A DNA stretch of 64,000 nt from Chitinophaga rupis (GCF_900109685.1 NZ_FOBB01000007.1:124001-188000), one strand, 5' to 3'; shown: positions 54,381 through 62,972, counted from the stretch's first letter. Numbers and translations: made by a program. The notes: generated from the sequence alone by a model not told the origin.

Positions 54381-54443
54381 TATAAGCGTCCACAATTACA
54401 CTATGTAAAGGGGAGCGCAGCTTTCCCGGAAAAAGCGATCTGC
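54381..54443. repeat. Direct repeat copy 1
   Basis: Starts TATAAGCGTCCAC and ends GGAAAAAGCGATCTGC, with a TTTCC-GGAAA palindrome-like core. Copy 2 lies 25 bp further on. Confidence 0.55.
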
Positions 54444-54467
54444 TTCATTAAAAAATGATGGGGCCTC

Positions 54468-54540
54468 TATAAGCGTCTACGAATTATACTGCCATCACAT
54501 ATACAGAGGGAGTGCTGCTTTCCGGAAAAAAGGGATCTGC
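54468..54540. repeat. Direct repeat copy 2
   Basis: Starts TATAAGCGTCTAC and ends GGAAAAAAGGGATCTGC, with the perfect palindrome TTTCCGGAAA. Similar to copy 1 at both ends, with an inserted middle. Confidence 0.55.
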
Positions 54541-54564
54541 ACAAAAAAAAATCTATACGTTCTG

Positions 54565-54595
54565 TTTGGAATTATGAATTACGGATGTATATTTG
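54565..54595 (+). promoter_or_regulatory. Perfect Bacteroidota-type promoter upstream of tonB
   Basis: TTTG (54565-54568), 19-bp spacer, TATATTTG (54588-54595): an exact match to TTTG-N19-TAnnTTTG on the plus strand. The transcript would start near 54601, some 645 bases before the tonB ATG. Confidence 0.6.
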
Positions 54596-54720
54596 TCTAC
54601 CAATTCTATAGGGAATATAGAAATAAAAATACCACCACCCGGGAGTACACGGCTTAGTACTCCGGCAGCTGTTGTCCCACCAGCTTAACACTGCCCGCCG
54701 GTCCATTTTAAACCATAAAA

Positions 54721-54834
54721 ATGGCTGTTATACAACAGTATATTAGTATAGCTGTCTGTACTTACAGGATGGGTGTGATGGTAAAGGGCGCTTCTGCCCG
54801 GAACCTGGCCTGTAGTGGCTATGGTTGTTATTAA
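54721..54834 (+). CDS. Possible 37-residue small ORF in the tonB leader
   Basis: An ATG-to-stop frame inside the putative leader transcript: begins MAVIQQYISIAV and ends LACSGYGCY, with three Cys. No similarity recognised and no upstream evidence of translation apart from the promoter at 54565. A chance frame is quite possible. Another tiny frame, 28 residues with DPDPDVNLGWYNY, is at 54976-55062. Confidence 0.15.
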   Translation: MAVIQQYISIAVCTYRMGVMVKGASARNLACSGYGCY

Positions 54835-55146
54835 TAAAGCGTTGTTTGCTGTAAATAAATGCTCCGGATGGTTTGCGGGATCAGCATGTTGCAAATTTAT
54901 TGGTGGTAAATTTTGTGTAATGTGCCTCCCGCTGCCCCGTGGCATTCTCTTAGCAGCATCATTCATAATATTGAGATGCATATAAGATACAATACTTCCT
55001 TTAGCAAGATAGGTGATCCCGATCCGGATGTCAATCTGGGCTGGTATAATTATATGCTGTAACTCATTTTCATAGCGTCTTTCCGTTTCGTTAGATCAGA
55101 AACCAATCTTTATTACCTCATTCCGTAGCAGAAAGCTCCGGAACCG

Positions 55147-55191
55147 GCTGTAAAGCGATCCGTTTAACGGAGCTGCTTTACAGCTTTTTTT
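55147..55191 (+). terminator. Strong intrinsic terminator just before tonB
   Basis: GCTGTAAAGC (55147-55156) pairs with GCTTTACAGC (55175-55184), with an inner stem TCCG/CGGA, then seven T residues (55185-55191). No plus-strand gene lies upstream for 3.2 kb except the separately terminated galK. Upstream AGCTCCG (55134-55140) can pair with CGGAGCT (55168-55174), an alternative fold that would exclude the terminator. Confidence 0.75.
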
Positions 55192-55244
55192 ATCCCTGCA
55201 TATGGAAAATTATTCCATCCCGCATCTTATAGAAAACTTATACC

Positions 55245-56084
55245 ATGATGACCTCAACTACACCCCCCGGAAATGATTTTCTCGATATCCTGTTTAACGG
55301 AAGGAATAAGGAATACGGTGCTTATGCATTGCGCCGGAAGTATGATCAGCGGGTACGGAATGCCATACTGGGTACGGCTTCCATAGCGCTGGTGGTTATA
55401 GGCGGTTATGCATTGAATAACAAGCTGGTGGCATCGGCAACGCATACACGTACTTTACCATCCCCCATTGTTTTGGATCATTTTGAGATGCCTGTAGACG
55501 AGGTTAAAACACCTCCACCGCCGCCCCCTCCTGCCAGCGCACCGGCGCCTGCAAGGCCTAGTGTAGCCTTTGTGGCACCTGTTATATCAAGAGAAGTAGA
55601 AGAAACAGAGGTGCCACCCATCACAGAGCTCCAGCATAGCTCCGTAGGTCTTACCACTACTACGGGCGATGTAAATGGTATTGATGCAGATGCATTGCTG
55701 CCACAGGCAGGCACCGGTGGTATTGTGGAGGCCCCTGTAGTGGCTGAACGCGAAGACCGTGACCATGTTTTTACTGGCGTAGAAATCCCCCCTTCTTTCC
55801 CCGGTGGTGAGGAAGCGCTGGCACGCTACTTAGGCAGCCATCTCCACTATCCGCAGCTGGCCTCAGAAACCGGGGTTTCGGGCATTGTATTCGTACAGTT
55901 TGTAGTAGATTATGAAGGCAATGTAAAAGATGTAAAACCGGTAGGTGCCCGCAAAGGCGCCGGCCTGGAGGAAGAAGCCGCCCGTGTGATCAAAGGCATG
56001 CCTAAATGGAGACCCGGCAAACAGAACGGCCGGACCGTATCCGTACTCTATAATATACCGGTGAACTTCCACTTAGAAAATTAA
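55245..56084 (+). CDS. tonB: TonB energy-transducing protein
   Basis: A 279-residue protein of the Bacteroidota TonB type: cytoplasmic start with FLDILFNGRNKEYGAYALRRKYDQRVRNAILG, one membrane helix (about 43-60, TASIALVVIGGYALN), a proline-rich periplasmic spacer (PPPPPPPASAPAPARPS), and the C-terminal TonB domain (FPGGEEALARYLGSHLHYPQLASETGVSGIVFVQFVVDYEGNVKDVKPV ... KWRPGKQNGRTVSVLYNIPVNF). Transmits proton-motive force from ExbB/ExbD to outer-membrane receptors. ExbBD genes are not in the window. Preceded by a possible attenuator and divergent from a TonB-dependent receptor. Confidence 0.93.
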   Translation: MMTSTTPPGNDFLDILFNGRNKEYGAYALRRKYDQRVRNAILGTASIALVVIGGYALNNKLVASATHTRTLPSPIVLDHFEMPVDEVKTPPPPPPPASAPAPARPSVAFVAPVISREVEETEVPPITELQHSSVGLTTTTGDVNGIDADALLPQAGTGGIVEAPVVAEREDRDHVFTGVEIPPSFPGGEEALARYLGSHLHYPQLASETGVSGIVFVQFVVDYEGNVKDVKPVGARKGAGLEEEAARVIKGMPKWRPGKQNGRTVSVLYNIPVNFHLEN

Positions 56085-56106
56085 GGGGGACATATATACC
56101 GGCAGA

Positions 56107-56170
56107 CGGCCATAAAAAGCACCTGGCGCCCATCCCTGGGAAACAGGCTTTTTATGGCCGCTGCCATCTT
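56107..56170. terminator. Terminator after tonB
   Basis: CGGCCATAAAAAGC (56107-56120) pairs with GCTTTTTATGGCCG (56157-56170), 14 bp perfect. It lies 22 bp after the stop codon and separates tonB from ppc. Confidence 0.8.
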
Positions 56171-56250
56171 TTAGCCGGCCAGCAGCTTTTTGCTTTTACC
56201 TTTCTGCATTTATTCGTACTTTTCGAGCGGGAATCAGCAAATCAGTTAGC

Positions 56251-58833
56251 ATGGAAGCTCCGGTTAATAATGCATTACAGTTGTTCAGGAACCTGGTAGG
56301 AACTAAGTTTCAGCTTTATAACAGCCTTTTTACTTCATTACCTTTTCACCGCGTTGAAAAAACGGGTATTTTCCTTTCCCTGTTCCTGCTCCATTGTGAG
56401 GAGGGATTTGAGAAGAAGCATAGCCCGGAAGAGATCCTGAGCTCTTTTTTTGAACAATACACCACTTACCGTGATGAGCAGCAGCAAACGGACCTGCTGT
56501 TCCGCTTTGTACAGTATGCCGAGCGGCAGGTGGTATTGTTTGATGCGCTGGAAGATGCGGCCTTCCGCGACATCCGCGACACACAGGGCGCCGGCTCGCT
56601 CCGGCAGCTGCAATCGCAGGTAATGCAGGGGCAGGCGGAAGAAGCCCTCGCCAAAAAGCTGGAGGACTTTTCCGTACGGCTGGTGCTCACGGCCCACCCC
56701 ACGCAGTTCTACCCCGGCGAAGTGCTGGGCATCATCAACGACCTTTCCAACGCCCTTATTAATGATAATACCGCCCAGGTAAATATGTACCTGCAGCAGC
56801 TGGGTAAAACGCCTTTCTTTAAAAAAGAAAAGCCTACCCCGTACGATGAAGCTGTGAGCCTCATCTGGTTCCTGGAAAATGTATTTTACCAGGCTGCCGG
56901 GCGTACGGTATCTTACCTGAAATCACATTTCCCCCAGGCAGTTAGCGAAAGCAACCAGCTGATCCGCATGGGCTTCTGGCCCGGTGGCGACCGTGACGGG
57001 AATCCCTTTGTAAATGCGCCTATTACTTTACAGGTAGCAGAGGCCCTGAGAGGTGCTATTATAAAATGTTATTATTTAGATGTGCGCAAGCTCAAACGCC
57101 GCCTCACGTTCAAGGGTGTGGAAAATGAGCTGGCCACCCTGGAACAGAAGCTGTACAGCAACCTGTTCATACCCGGCCAGCGTACAGATCTTTGCCAGAG
57201 CGAAATACTGGATACCCTGCTGCGCATCCGCGATACTATTCAGCAACAACACAACGGGCTGTTTGTACACCTGGTGGAAACGCTTATCAGCCGCGTAGAG
57301 CTGTTCGGGTTATTCTTTGCTTCGCTGGATATAAGACAGGACAGCTCTGTACATGGCAAGGTGCTGGAGGCTATTGCTGAAGTGAGCGATGCTTTGCCAA
57401 AGAACTATACATCCCTGCCGGATGCAGATAAGATAAAAGCGCTGCTGGCGGTTACCCAACCGGTGAACAGCAGCCTGTTAAAAGAAGATCTGCATAAGGA
57501 TACGCTGGAAACCATCAGAACCGTGCAAACCATCCAGCAGGCCAACGGGGAAGAAGGCTGTAACCGCTATATCATCAGCCACAGCACCAGCGCGCTGAAT
57601 GTAATTGAAGTATATGGCCTGTTGCTGCTGGGCGGCTGGAAAAAAGAGCAGCTTACCATTGATATTGTACCACTGTTTGAAACCATCGACGATCTGCGGG
57701 CAGCCCGCAACGTAATGCGCTCCCTGTATGAGAACGAAGCATACCGGCAGCACCTGCACCGCCGCGGTAACAAACAAACCATTATGCTGGGCTTTTCAGA
57801 TGGCACAAAAGATGGGGGCTACCTCATGGCCAACTGGAGCATTTATAAAGCGAAGGAAGAGCTCACAAAGCTTTCCCGGGAAGCCGGTATTAACGTGGTG
57901 TTCTTTGACGGCCGTGGTGGTCCTCCGGGCCGTGGTGGCGGAAAAACGCACCAGTTTTATGCTTCTATGGGCCGCAATATTGCCAATAAAGAAATTCAGC
58001 TCACTATACAGGGACAAACCGTTAGCTCCAATTTTGGCACGGTGGATTCCGCACAGTTTAACCTGGAGCAGCTGGTGCATGCAGGCATCTCCAATGAGCT
58101 GTTCTCCTCCCGCGAGGTAACGCTGAGCGAATCGGAAGCAGACCTGCTGCAATCCCTGGCAGATGCAGGTTACCAGTCGTTTAACCAGCTGAAGCACCAT
58201 CCCAGCTTCATGGATTACCTGGAGCATACCAGCCCCTTACGTTATTATGCAGAGGCTAATATAGGCAGCCGCCCTTCCAAGCGTAATGCCGCAGCCAGGC
58301 TTAACCTGAACGATCTCAGGGCCGTACCTTATGTAGGCGCCTGGAGCCAGCTAAAGCAGAATGTGCCAGCCTTTTACGGTGTAGGCACCGCCTTGCAGCA
58401 GCTGGAAAAAGATGGCAGGTGGAGTGAACTGGAACGCCTGTACCGGCATTCCCTGTTCTTTAAAACCTTGCTGGATAACTGTGAAATGGCCATGATAAAA
58501 AGCTATATGCCGTTAACCGCGCATCTTGCCAAACACCCGGTATATGGCCCTATATGGCAAATGATCTGTGATGAATTTGATCTGACGAAAAAATATCTGC
58601 TGAAGCTTTCCGGCGCATCTACACTGATGGGCAATAGCCCGGTAGAGCAGCTGTCCATACAAATGCGGGAGCGTATAGTGCTGCCGTTAGTGACGATTCA
58701 GCAATATGCCCTGGGCCGTATCCGTGAGCTGGAACAGCAGGAGGATAAAGGTAACGGGCATAAGGAAGTATTTGAAAGGCTGGTAGTACGTTGTTCTTTC
58801 GGTATTATCAATGCTGGTCGCAATTCAGCTTAA
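56251..58833 (+). CDS. ppc: Phosphoenolpyruvate carboxylase
   Basis: An 860-residue enzyme carboxylating PEP to oxaloacetate with bicarbonate, replenishing the TCA cycle. Key motifs: VLTAHPTQFYPGEVLGIINDL (active-site His), GFWPGGDRDGNPFV, DIRQDSSVH, MLGFSDGTKDGGY and FFDGRGGPPGRGGGKTHQF (glycine-rich loop). It is slightly shorter than the E. coli enzyme, and the C terminus (FGIINAGRNSA) is a variant of the usual N-T-G ending. Start codon ATG at 56251 is 80 bp after the tonB terminator. Immediately after the stop codon a 7-bp-period inverted repeat begins; gnd, zwf and pgl follow. Confidence 0.95.
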   Translation: MEAPVNNALQLFRNLVGTKFQLYNSLFTSLPFHRVEKTGIFLSLFLLHCEEGFEKKHSPEEILSSFFEQYTTYRDEQQQTDLLFRFVQYAERQVVLFDALEDAAFRDIRDTQGAGSLRQLQSQVMQGQAEEALAKKLEDFSVRLVLTAHPTQFYPGEVLGIINDLSNALINDNTAQVNMYLQQLGKTPFFKKEKPTPYDEAVSLIWFLENVFYQAAGRTVSYLKSHFPQAVSESNQLIRMGFWPGGDRDGNPFVNAPITLQVAEALRGAIIKCYYLDVRKLKRRLTFKGVENELATLEQKLYSNLFIPGQRTDLCQSEILDTLLRIRDTIQQQHNGLFVHLVETLISRVELFGLFFASLDIRQDSSVHGKVLEAIAEVSDALPKNYTSLPDADKIKALLAVTQPVNSSLLKEDLHKDTLETIRTVQTIQQANGEEGCNRYIISHSTSALNVIEVYGLLLLGGWKKEQLTIDIVPLFETIDDLRAARNVMRSLYENEAYRQHLHRRGNKQTIMLGFSDGTKDGGYLMANWSIYKAKEELTKLSREAGINVVFFDGRGGPPGRGGGKTHQFYASMGRNIANKEIQLTIQGQTVSSNFGTVDSAQFNLEQLVHAGISNELFSSREVTLSESEADLLQSLADAGYQSFNQLKHHPSFMDYLEHTSPLRYYAEANIGSRPSKRNAAARLNLNDLRAVPYVGAWSQLKQNVPAFYGVGTALQQLEKDGRWSELERLYRHSLFFKTLLDNCEMAMIKSYMPLTAHLAKHPVYGPIWQMICDEFDLTKKYLLKLSGASTLMGNSPVEQLSIQMRERIVLPLVTIQQYALGRIRELEQQEDKGNGHKEVFERLVVRCSFGIINAGRNSA

Positions 58834-58944
58834 GAGCAGAAAGGATAAAGCACAAAGCTTAAAGCATAACCAAACCATAACATAACCCACACGGCAAAAG
58901 GCAGGCAGCTTTATGCTTTGTGCTTTCAGCTTTATGCTTTTCGC
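58834..58944. repeat. 7-bp-period inverted repeat, AAGCNNA type
   Basis: Left arm 58834-58868: GAGCAGA, AAGGATA, AAGCACA, AAGCTTA, AAGCATA. Right arm 58910-58944: TTTATGC, TTTGTGC, TTTCAGC, TTTATGC, TTTTCGC. The left arm begins on the base after the ppc stop codon, and the heptads belong to the same type as 44231-44369. Confidence 0.75.
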
Positions 58945-59048
58945 AATTGTCAGGCATCTGCAATATGCCGTGTTTTGTACAACACAAATTGGTAAATCAT
59001 AATAGTATTTGTCCTAATTTTACAACTCTTTCACTTTTACTTTATCTT

Positions 59049-60464
59049 ATGTCAAACAGCTTATATGATTTTGGAATGATTGGCCTGGGGGTAATGGGCA
59101 GGAACCTGTTACTGAATATGGCCGATCATGGATTTTCCGTTATCGGATTTGATAAGGATGCTACCAAGAACGCTGCGCTGGAATCCGCTGCCACAGCAGG
59201 TACTACTGTAAAAGGCGTAGCCGAGCTGGCCACCATGATCCAACTGTTGCAGCGTCCGCGCCGGGTAATGATGCTGGTGCCTGCCGGTCAGCCGGTGGAT
59301 GATGTAATTGCTTCCCTGCTGCCTTTACTGGAGCCGGGCGATGTGATTATTGACGGGGGCAACTCGCACTATACAGATACCCTGAGACGAGTAAAATATT
59401 TACGGGAAAAGCAGCTCCACTTCATGGGCATAGGCGTTTCCGGTGGTGAAATGGGCGCCCGTACAGGGCCGGCCATTATGCCCGGCGGCGACAAAGAAGC
59501 CTATGAAAAGGTACGCCCCATGCTGGAAGCCGTTGCGGCCAAAGTTAAAGGGGAGCCTTGTGTGGCCTACTTAGGTAAAGAAGGCGCCGGCCATTATGTA
59601 AAGATGGTGCATAACGGTATTGAATATGGAATTATGCAGCTGATCAGCGAAGCCTATGCTTTGCTGCAACAGGCTGGCCTGGATAATGACCAGCTGCATA
59701 AAATATTTGATTCCTGGAACAAAGGCCCGCTGCAGTCTTTCCTGGTAGAGATCACAGCCGACATCTTTTTACAGAAAGACGATAAGACCGATAAACGCCT
59801 GGTAGACGTGATCTCCGACAAAGCCGGCTCCAAAGGCACCGGTAAGTGGACTTCCCAGGATGCGATGGACCTGCCGGTAGCTATACCGGTAATTGATACG
59901 GCCGTAGCACTACGTACGTTGAGCGGTTATAAAGAAGAACGCGTACAGGCGGCAGCGTTATACGAAGCGCCGGCTGCACGTATCAATACACCGGCCGATA
60001 CCTGGATCCAGCAGGTGCATGATGCCTTGTACTTTGGTACCATCATGAGCTATGCACAGGGCCTGGCCATGCTGCGCAAAGCATCTGATGAGCTGAAAAT
60101 GGAAATACCATTACCGCAGGTAGTTAAAGTATGGCGGGGTGGTTGTATCATCCGTTCCGTGCTGCTGGAAACATTTGCCAATGCGTACGTACAGTCGCCG
60201 GACCTGCCCAACATCCTGCTGAATAAGGAAGTGGCAGCCATGGTGCAGCCCATTGAAACCAATACCCGTACCGCCATTGCACAGGCTGCGCAGGCAGGTG
60301 TGCCGGTTGCCGGTATCATGGCCGCATTATCTTACTTTGATGCATACCGTACGGAAAGAATGCCTACGAACCTGGTACAGGCGCAGCGGGATTACTTCGG
60401 GGCACATACCTATCAGCGTATAGACATGCCCGGTACTTTCCATACCGTTTGGGAACAACATTGA
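59049..60464 (+). CDS. gnd: 6-Phosphogluconate dehydrogenase, decarboxylating
   Basis: A 471-residue enzyme of the oxidative pentose phosphate pathway. Start MSNSLYDFGMIGLGVMGRNLLLNMADHGFSV chosen at the nucleotide-binding fold; the frame continues 43 codons upstream into the repeat arm. Landmarks: IDGGNSHYTDTLRR, FMGIGVSGGEMGARTGPAIMPGG, YVKMVHNGIEYGIMQLISEAY (catalytic Lys), DKAGSKGTGKWTSQDAMDLPVAIPVI and the C-terminal RTERMPTNLVQAQRDYFGAHTYQR. Converts 6-phosphogluconate to ribulose 5-phosphate with NADP+. First of three pathway genes in reverse order of the reactions (gnd, zwf, pgl), each separated by a hairpin or repeat. Confidence 0.95.
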   Translation: MSNSLYDFGMIGLGVMGRNLLLNMADHGFSVIGFDKDATKNAALESAATAGTTVKGVAELATMIQLLQRPRRVMMLVPAGQPVDDVIASLLPLLEPGDVIIDGGNSHYTDTLRRVKYLREKQLHFMGIGVSGGEMGARTGPAIMPGGDKEAYEKVRPMLEAVAAKVKGEPCVAYLGKEGAGHYVKMVHNGIEYGIMQLISEAYALLQQAGLDNDQLHKIFDSWNKGPLQSFLVEITADIFLQKDDKTDKRLVDVISDKAGSKGTGKWTSQDAMDLPVAIPVIDTAVALRTLSGYKEERVQAAALYEAPAARINTPADTWIQQVHDALYFGTIMSYAQGLAMLRKASDELKMEIPLPQVVKVWRGGCIIRSVLLETFANAYVQSPDLPNILLNKEVAAMVQPIETNTRTAIAQAAQAGVPVAGIMAALSYFDAYRTERMPTNLVQAQRDYFGAHTYQRIDMPGTFHTVWEQH

Positions 60465-60481
60465 ATAAAGCTGTAAACTTT

Positions 60482-60550
60482 TAGCAGCCAGCCTTTAGCC
60501 TGTACTATTTTGCTAACTGCTAACTGCTAAAAGCTAACGGCTAATAGCTA
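60482..60550. repeat. 7-bp-period inverted repeat, NNNGCTA type
   Basis: Right arm 60509-60550: TTTGCTA, ACTGCTA, ACTGCTA, AAAGCTA, ACGGCTA, ATAGCTA. Left arm 60482-60502: TAGCAGC, CAGCCTT, TAGCCTG, the reverse complement. It fills most of the 97-bp gap between gnd and zwf. Confidence 0.7.
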
Positions 60551-60561
60551 AATATAATTTT

Positions 60562-62064
60562 ATGCAAGACCATAAGCGCCCGCCTGCCTCCATACTCTTT
60601 ATTTTTGGCGGCAGCGGGGACCTGAACTACCGGAAATTATCACCCGCCTTATATAATCTTTTCCTGGACGATTGGATGCCGGAGCAATTTGCCATCATCG
60701 GCATCGGGCGTACACCTTATACTAACGAAGCTTATAATGAGCATCTGCTGGATGGTATCAGCAAGTTCTCCCGCCGTAAAGGTGAGCAGAACGGTGAATG
60801 GGCGGAATTTTCCCAGCACGTGAGCTTTTTGCAGCTGGATGCGGAGAATGCAGAGTCCTACGATGCAATGACCGAGATCGTAAAGCAAAAAGAAGCAGAA
60901 TGGGGCACCCATCCCAACGTGATCTTTTACCTGGCAGTAGCGCCGCAACTGGTGCCTGCTATTGCAAGAAAACTGGGCAGGCTGAACCTGTGCAGCGATA
61001 AGCATAATACCCGCATTGTAGTAGAAAAGCCCTTTGGCCACGATCTGCAAAGTGCGCATGAGCTGAATGCTTTGCTCACCAGCATGTTCTCCGAAGAACA
61101 GATCTTCCGTATAGACCACTACTTAGGTAAAGAAACCGTGCAGAACATACTGGCGCTGCGTTTTGCCAATGCCCTGTTTGAGCCGGTATGGAACCGCAAT
61201 TTTATTGAATACATACAGATCACCGCTGCGGAAAGCGTAGGGCTGGAAGGGCGTGGCGGATACTATGAGCGTTCCGGCGCCCTGCGTGATATGGTGCAGA
61301 ACCATATTCTGCAGATCTTATGTATGGTAGCCATGGAAGCGCCGGTATCTTTTGATGCCAATGAGATCCGTAATAAAAAGGTGGATGTGCTCAATGCCAT
61401 TCGTCCTATCAGCAAGGATAAAGTGCATGAATATGCCGTACGCGGACAGTATTCCGGCGGCTGGATGAAAGGAGAGCGTGTAGCGGGCTACCGCGAGGAA
61501 AAAGGCGTACAGCCCAACTCCAATACGGACACTTATGCAGCCGTGAAATTTTATATTGATAACTGGCGCTGGCAGGGCGTACCTATTTATGTGCGCACCG
61601 GCAAATACATGCACCAGAAAACTACGCAGATCAACTTACAGTTCCGGCAGGCCCCTCACTTTGCATTCCCAACGGAATCTGCTGAAAGCTGGAGGCCTAA
61701 CCGCCTTACCATTAGCATTAACCCGGAAATGGATATCCGTATCCGCTTCCAGGCTAAACGTCCGGGCCAGACTATGACCCTGGACCCGGTAGAAATGGTG
61801 TTTAACTATGATGCGGCTTATGGCGAACATGCGCCGGAAGCATACGAAACACTGCTGCTGGATGTAATGGAAGGAGATGCTACGCTGTTCATGCGCGCCG
61901 ACCAGGTGGAAGCTGCCTGGAAGCTGATCATGCCCATACTGGAAACCTGGGAGAACCGCGTACCCCAGAACTTCCCCAACTATGCCCCGGATTCCTGGGG
62001 ACCAAATGATGCAGATGCCCTGATAGCGCAGGACGGACATAGCTGGATCAACTTATCAAAATAA
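60562..62064 (+). CDS. zwf: Glucose-6-phosphate 1-dehydrogenase
   Basis: A 500-residue enzyme that begins the oxidative pentose phosphate pathway. ILFIFGGSGDLNYRKLSPALYNL is the nucleotide-binding start, RIVVEKPFGHDLQSAHELN follows, RIDHYLGKETVQNILALRF is the active-site motif with the catalytic His/Asp and Lys, and IYVRTGKYMHQKTTQINLQFRQ lies in the C-terminal domain. Uses NAD(P)+ and yields 6-phosphogluconolactone. Comes after gnd and before pgl; each gap holds a stem-loop or repeat, so partial uncoupling of expression is possible. Confidence 0.95.
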   Translation: MQDHKRPPASILFIFGGSGDLNYRKLSPALYNLFLDDWMPEQFAIIGIGRTPYTNEAYNEHLLDGISKFSRRKGEQNGEWAEFSQHVSFLQLDAENAESYDAMTEIVKQKEAEWGTHPNVIFYLAVAPQLVPAIARKLGRLNLCSDKHNTRIVVEKPFGHDLQSAHELNALLTSMFSEEQIFRIDHYLGKETVQNILALRFANALFEPVWNRNFIEYIQITAAESVGLEGRGGYYERSGALRDMVQNHILQILCMVAMEAPVSFDANEIRNKKVDVLNAIRPISKDKVHEYAVRGQYSGGWMKGERVAGYREEKGVQPNSNTDTYAAVKFYIDNWRWQGVPIYVRTGKYMHQKTTQINLQFRQAPHFAFPTESAESWRPNRLTISINPEMDIRIRFQAKRPGQTMTLDPVEMVFNYDAAYGEHAPEAYETLLLDVMEGDATLFMRADQVEAAWKLIMPILETWENRVPQNFPNYAPDSWGPNDADALIAQDGHSWINLSK

Positions 62065-62083
62065 GGTTCAATTATTGTAAAGG

Positions 62084-62129
62084 AAATGTGCAAGTGGTGA
62101 TGATCGTGATCATTCATTTGCACATTTTT
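62084..62129 (+). terminator. Terminator-like hairpin between zwf and pgl
   Basis: AAATGTGCAAGTG (62084-62096) pairs with CATTTGCACATTT (62115-62127) with one G-U pair, then TT. The arm shares ATTTGCACATTT with the inverted repeat at 30788-30844. Confidence 0.7.
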
Positions 62130-62154
62130 ACTTTCGCACATCAAATCATTAAAT

Positions 62155-62880
62155 ATGGAATTGCACATCGCCAAAGATCCGCAACAGCTGAGTGAGAACC
62201 TGGCCGCCTGGATCAGTAACTATATCCAGGAAGTACTGCAGGACCAGGAACAGTTTACGTTTGTATTGTCTGGCGGTAACACGCCTAAGCAGCTGTATCA
62301 TTTACTGGCTAAGGAACCTTACCAGCAAATGATCCCCTGGGAAAAGATCCATTTTTTCTGGGGCGATGAGCGTGCAGTGCCTTTTGATGATGAGCGCAAT
62401 AATGCCCGCATGGCGTATGAAACCCTGCTTACACCCATGGGCATCCCGGAAGAAAATATTCATGTAATGCGCACGGATATTATGCCGGAAACCGCCGCAG
62501 AAGAATATGAAAAACTATTAAAAGAATATTTTAAAGATAGTGATGTAACCTTTGACCTGGTATTGCTGGGTATGGGAGATGATGGGCATACCCTGTCCTT
62601 ATTTCCCGGTATGCCGGTAGTGAATGAGCAAAAGGATTGGGTAAAAGCATTTTTTCTGACTGCCCAGCACATGTACCGTATTACCCTCACGGCCCCTGTA
62701 GTGAACAAAGCTGCCTGTGTAATATTTATGGCAACCGGCGCTGGCAAAGCCATCACACTGAAAAATGTAATTGAAGGCACCTTCAACGCAGAACAATTCC
62801 CCTCTCAGCTCATCCGCCCCCAGGACGGCGAGCTGCATTGGTTCGTAGACGAAGCTGCCGCCGGAGCATTGGAAATATAG
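62155..62880 (+). CDS. pgl: 6-Phosphogluconolactonase
   Basis: A 241-residue hydrolase of the SOL/DevB family, opening the lactone to 6-phosphogluconate. Motifs: FVLSGGNTPKQLYHLLA, IHFFWGDERAVPFDDERNNARMAYETLL and LLGMGDDGHTLSLFPGMP, with active-site Asp/His residues in G-D-D-G-H. It follows zwf and lies 90 bp after the zwf stop with a hairpin between. Last gene of the oxidative pentose phosphate set here. Confidence 0.95.
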   Translation: MELHIAKDPQQLSENLAAWISNYIQEVLQDQEQFTFVLSGGNTPKQLYHLLAKEPYQQMIPWEKIHFFWGDERAVPFDDERNNARMAYETLLTPMGIPEENIHVMRTDIMPETAAEEYEKLLKEYFKDSDVTFDLVLLGMGDDGHTLSLFPGMPVVNEQKDWVKAFFLTAQHMYRITLTAPVVNKAACVIFMATGAGKAITLKNVIEGTFNAEQFPSQLIRPQDGELHWFVDEAAAGALEI

Positions 62881-62884
62881 AGAG

Positions 62885-62926
62885 AGATGGGAGCTAAGAG
62901 CTAGGAGGTACAAGATAGGAGAAGGC
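62885..62926. repeat. 7-bp-period repeat, AGNTNNG type
   Basis: AGATGGG, AGCTAAG, AGCTAGG, AGGTACA, AGATAGG, AGAAGGC. It begins four bases after the pgl stop codon. No inverted arm found. Confidence 0.5.
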
Positions 62927-62972
62927 TAATTGAGTGCCCGATATCAATAAACATCAATAAACATTAATAAAC

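Larger units (their letters stand above)
53989..55244. other. 1256-bp divergent gap between receptor and tonB genes
   Basis: The longest gap in the window. In order: receptor leader with a structured element (54071-54175); an open minus-strand frame with coding-like composition but no start (54196-54345); two related direct repeats (54381-54443, 54468-54540); a near-perfect plus-strand promoter (54565-54595); about 550 bp with only tiny open frames; and a strong terminator (55147-55191) 53 bp before tonB. I find no tRNA and no named riboswitch. Confidence 0.6.

Noticed and set aside
54685..54981. 98-codon minus-strand open frame in the receptor/tonB gap
   Set aside because: High in His, Asn and Thr, no motifs, antisense to a predicted promoter-driven transcript; looks like chance.
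58920..59048. Longer start for gnd
   Set aside because: Runs through the repeat arm; the nucleotide-binding fold starts at 59049.
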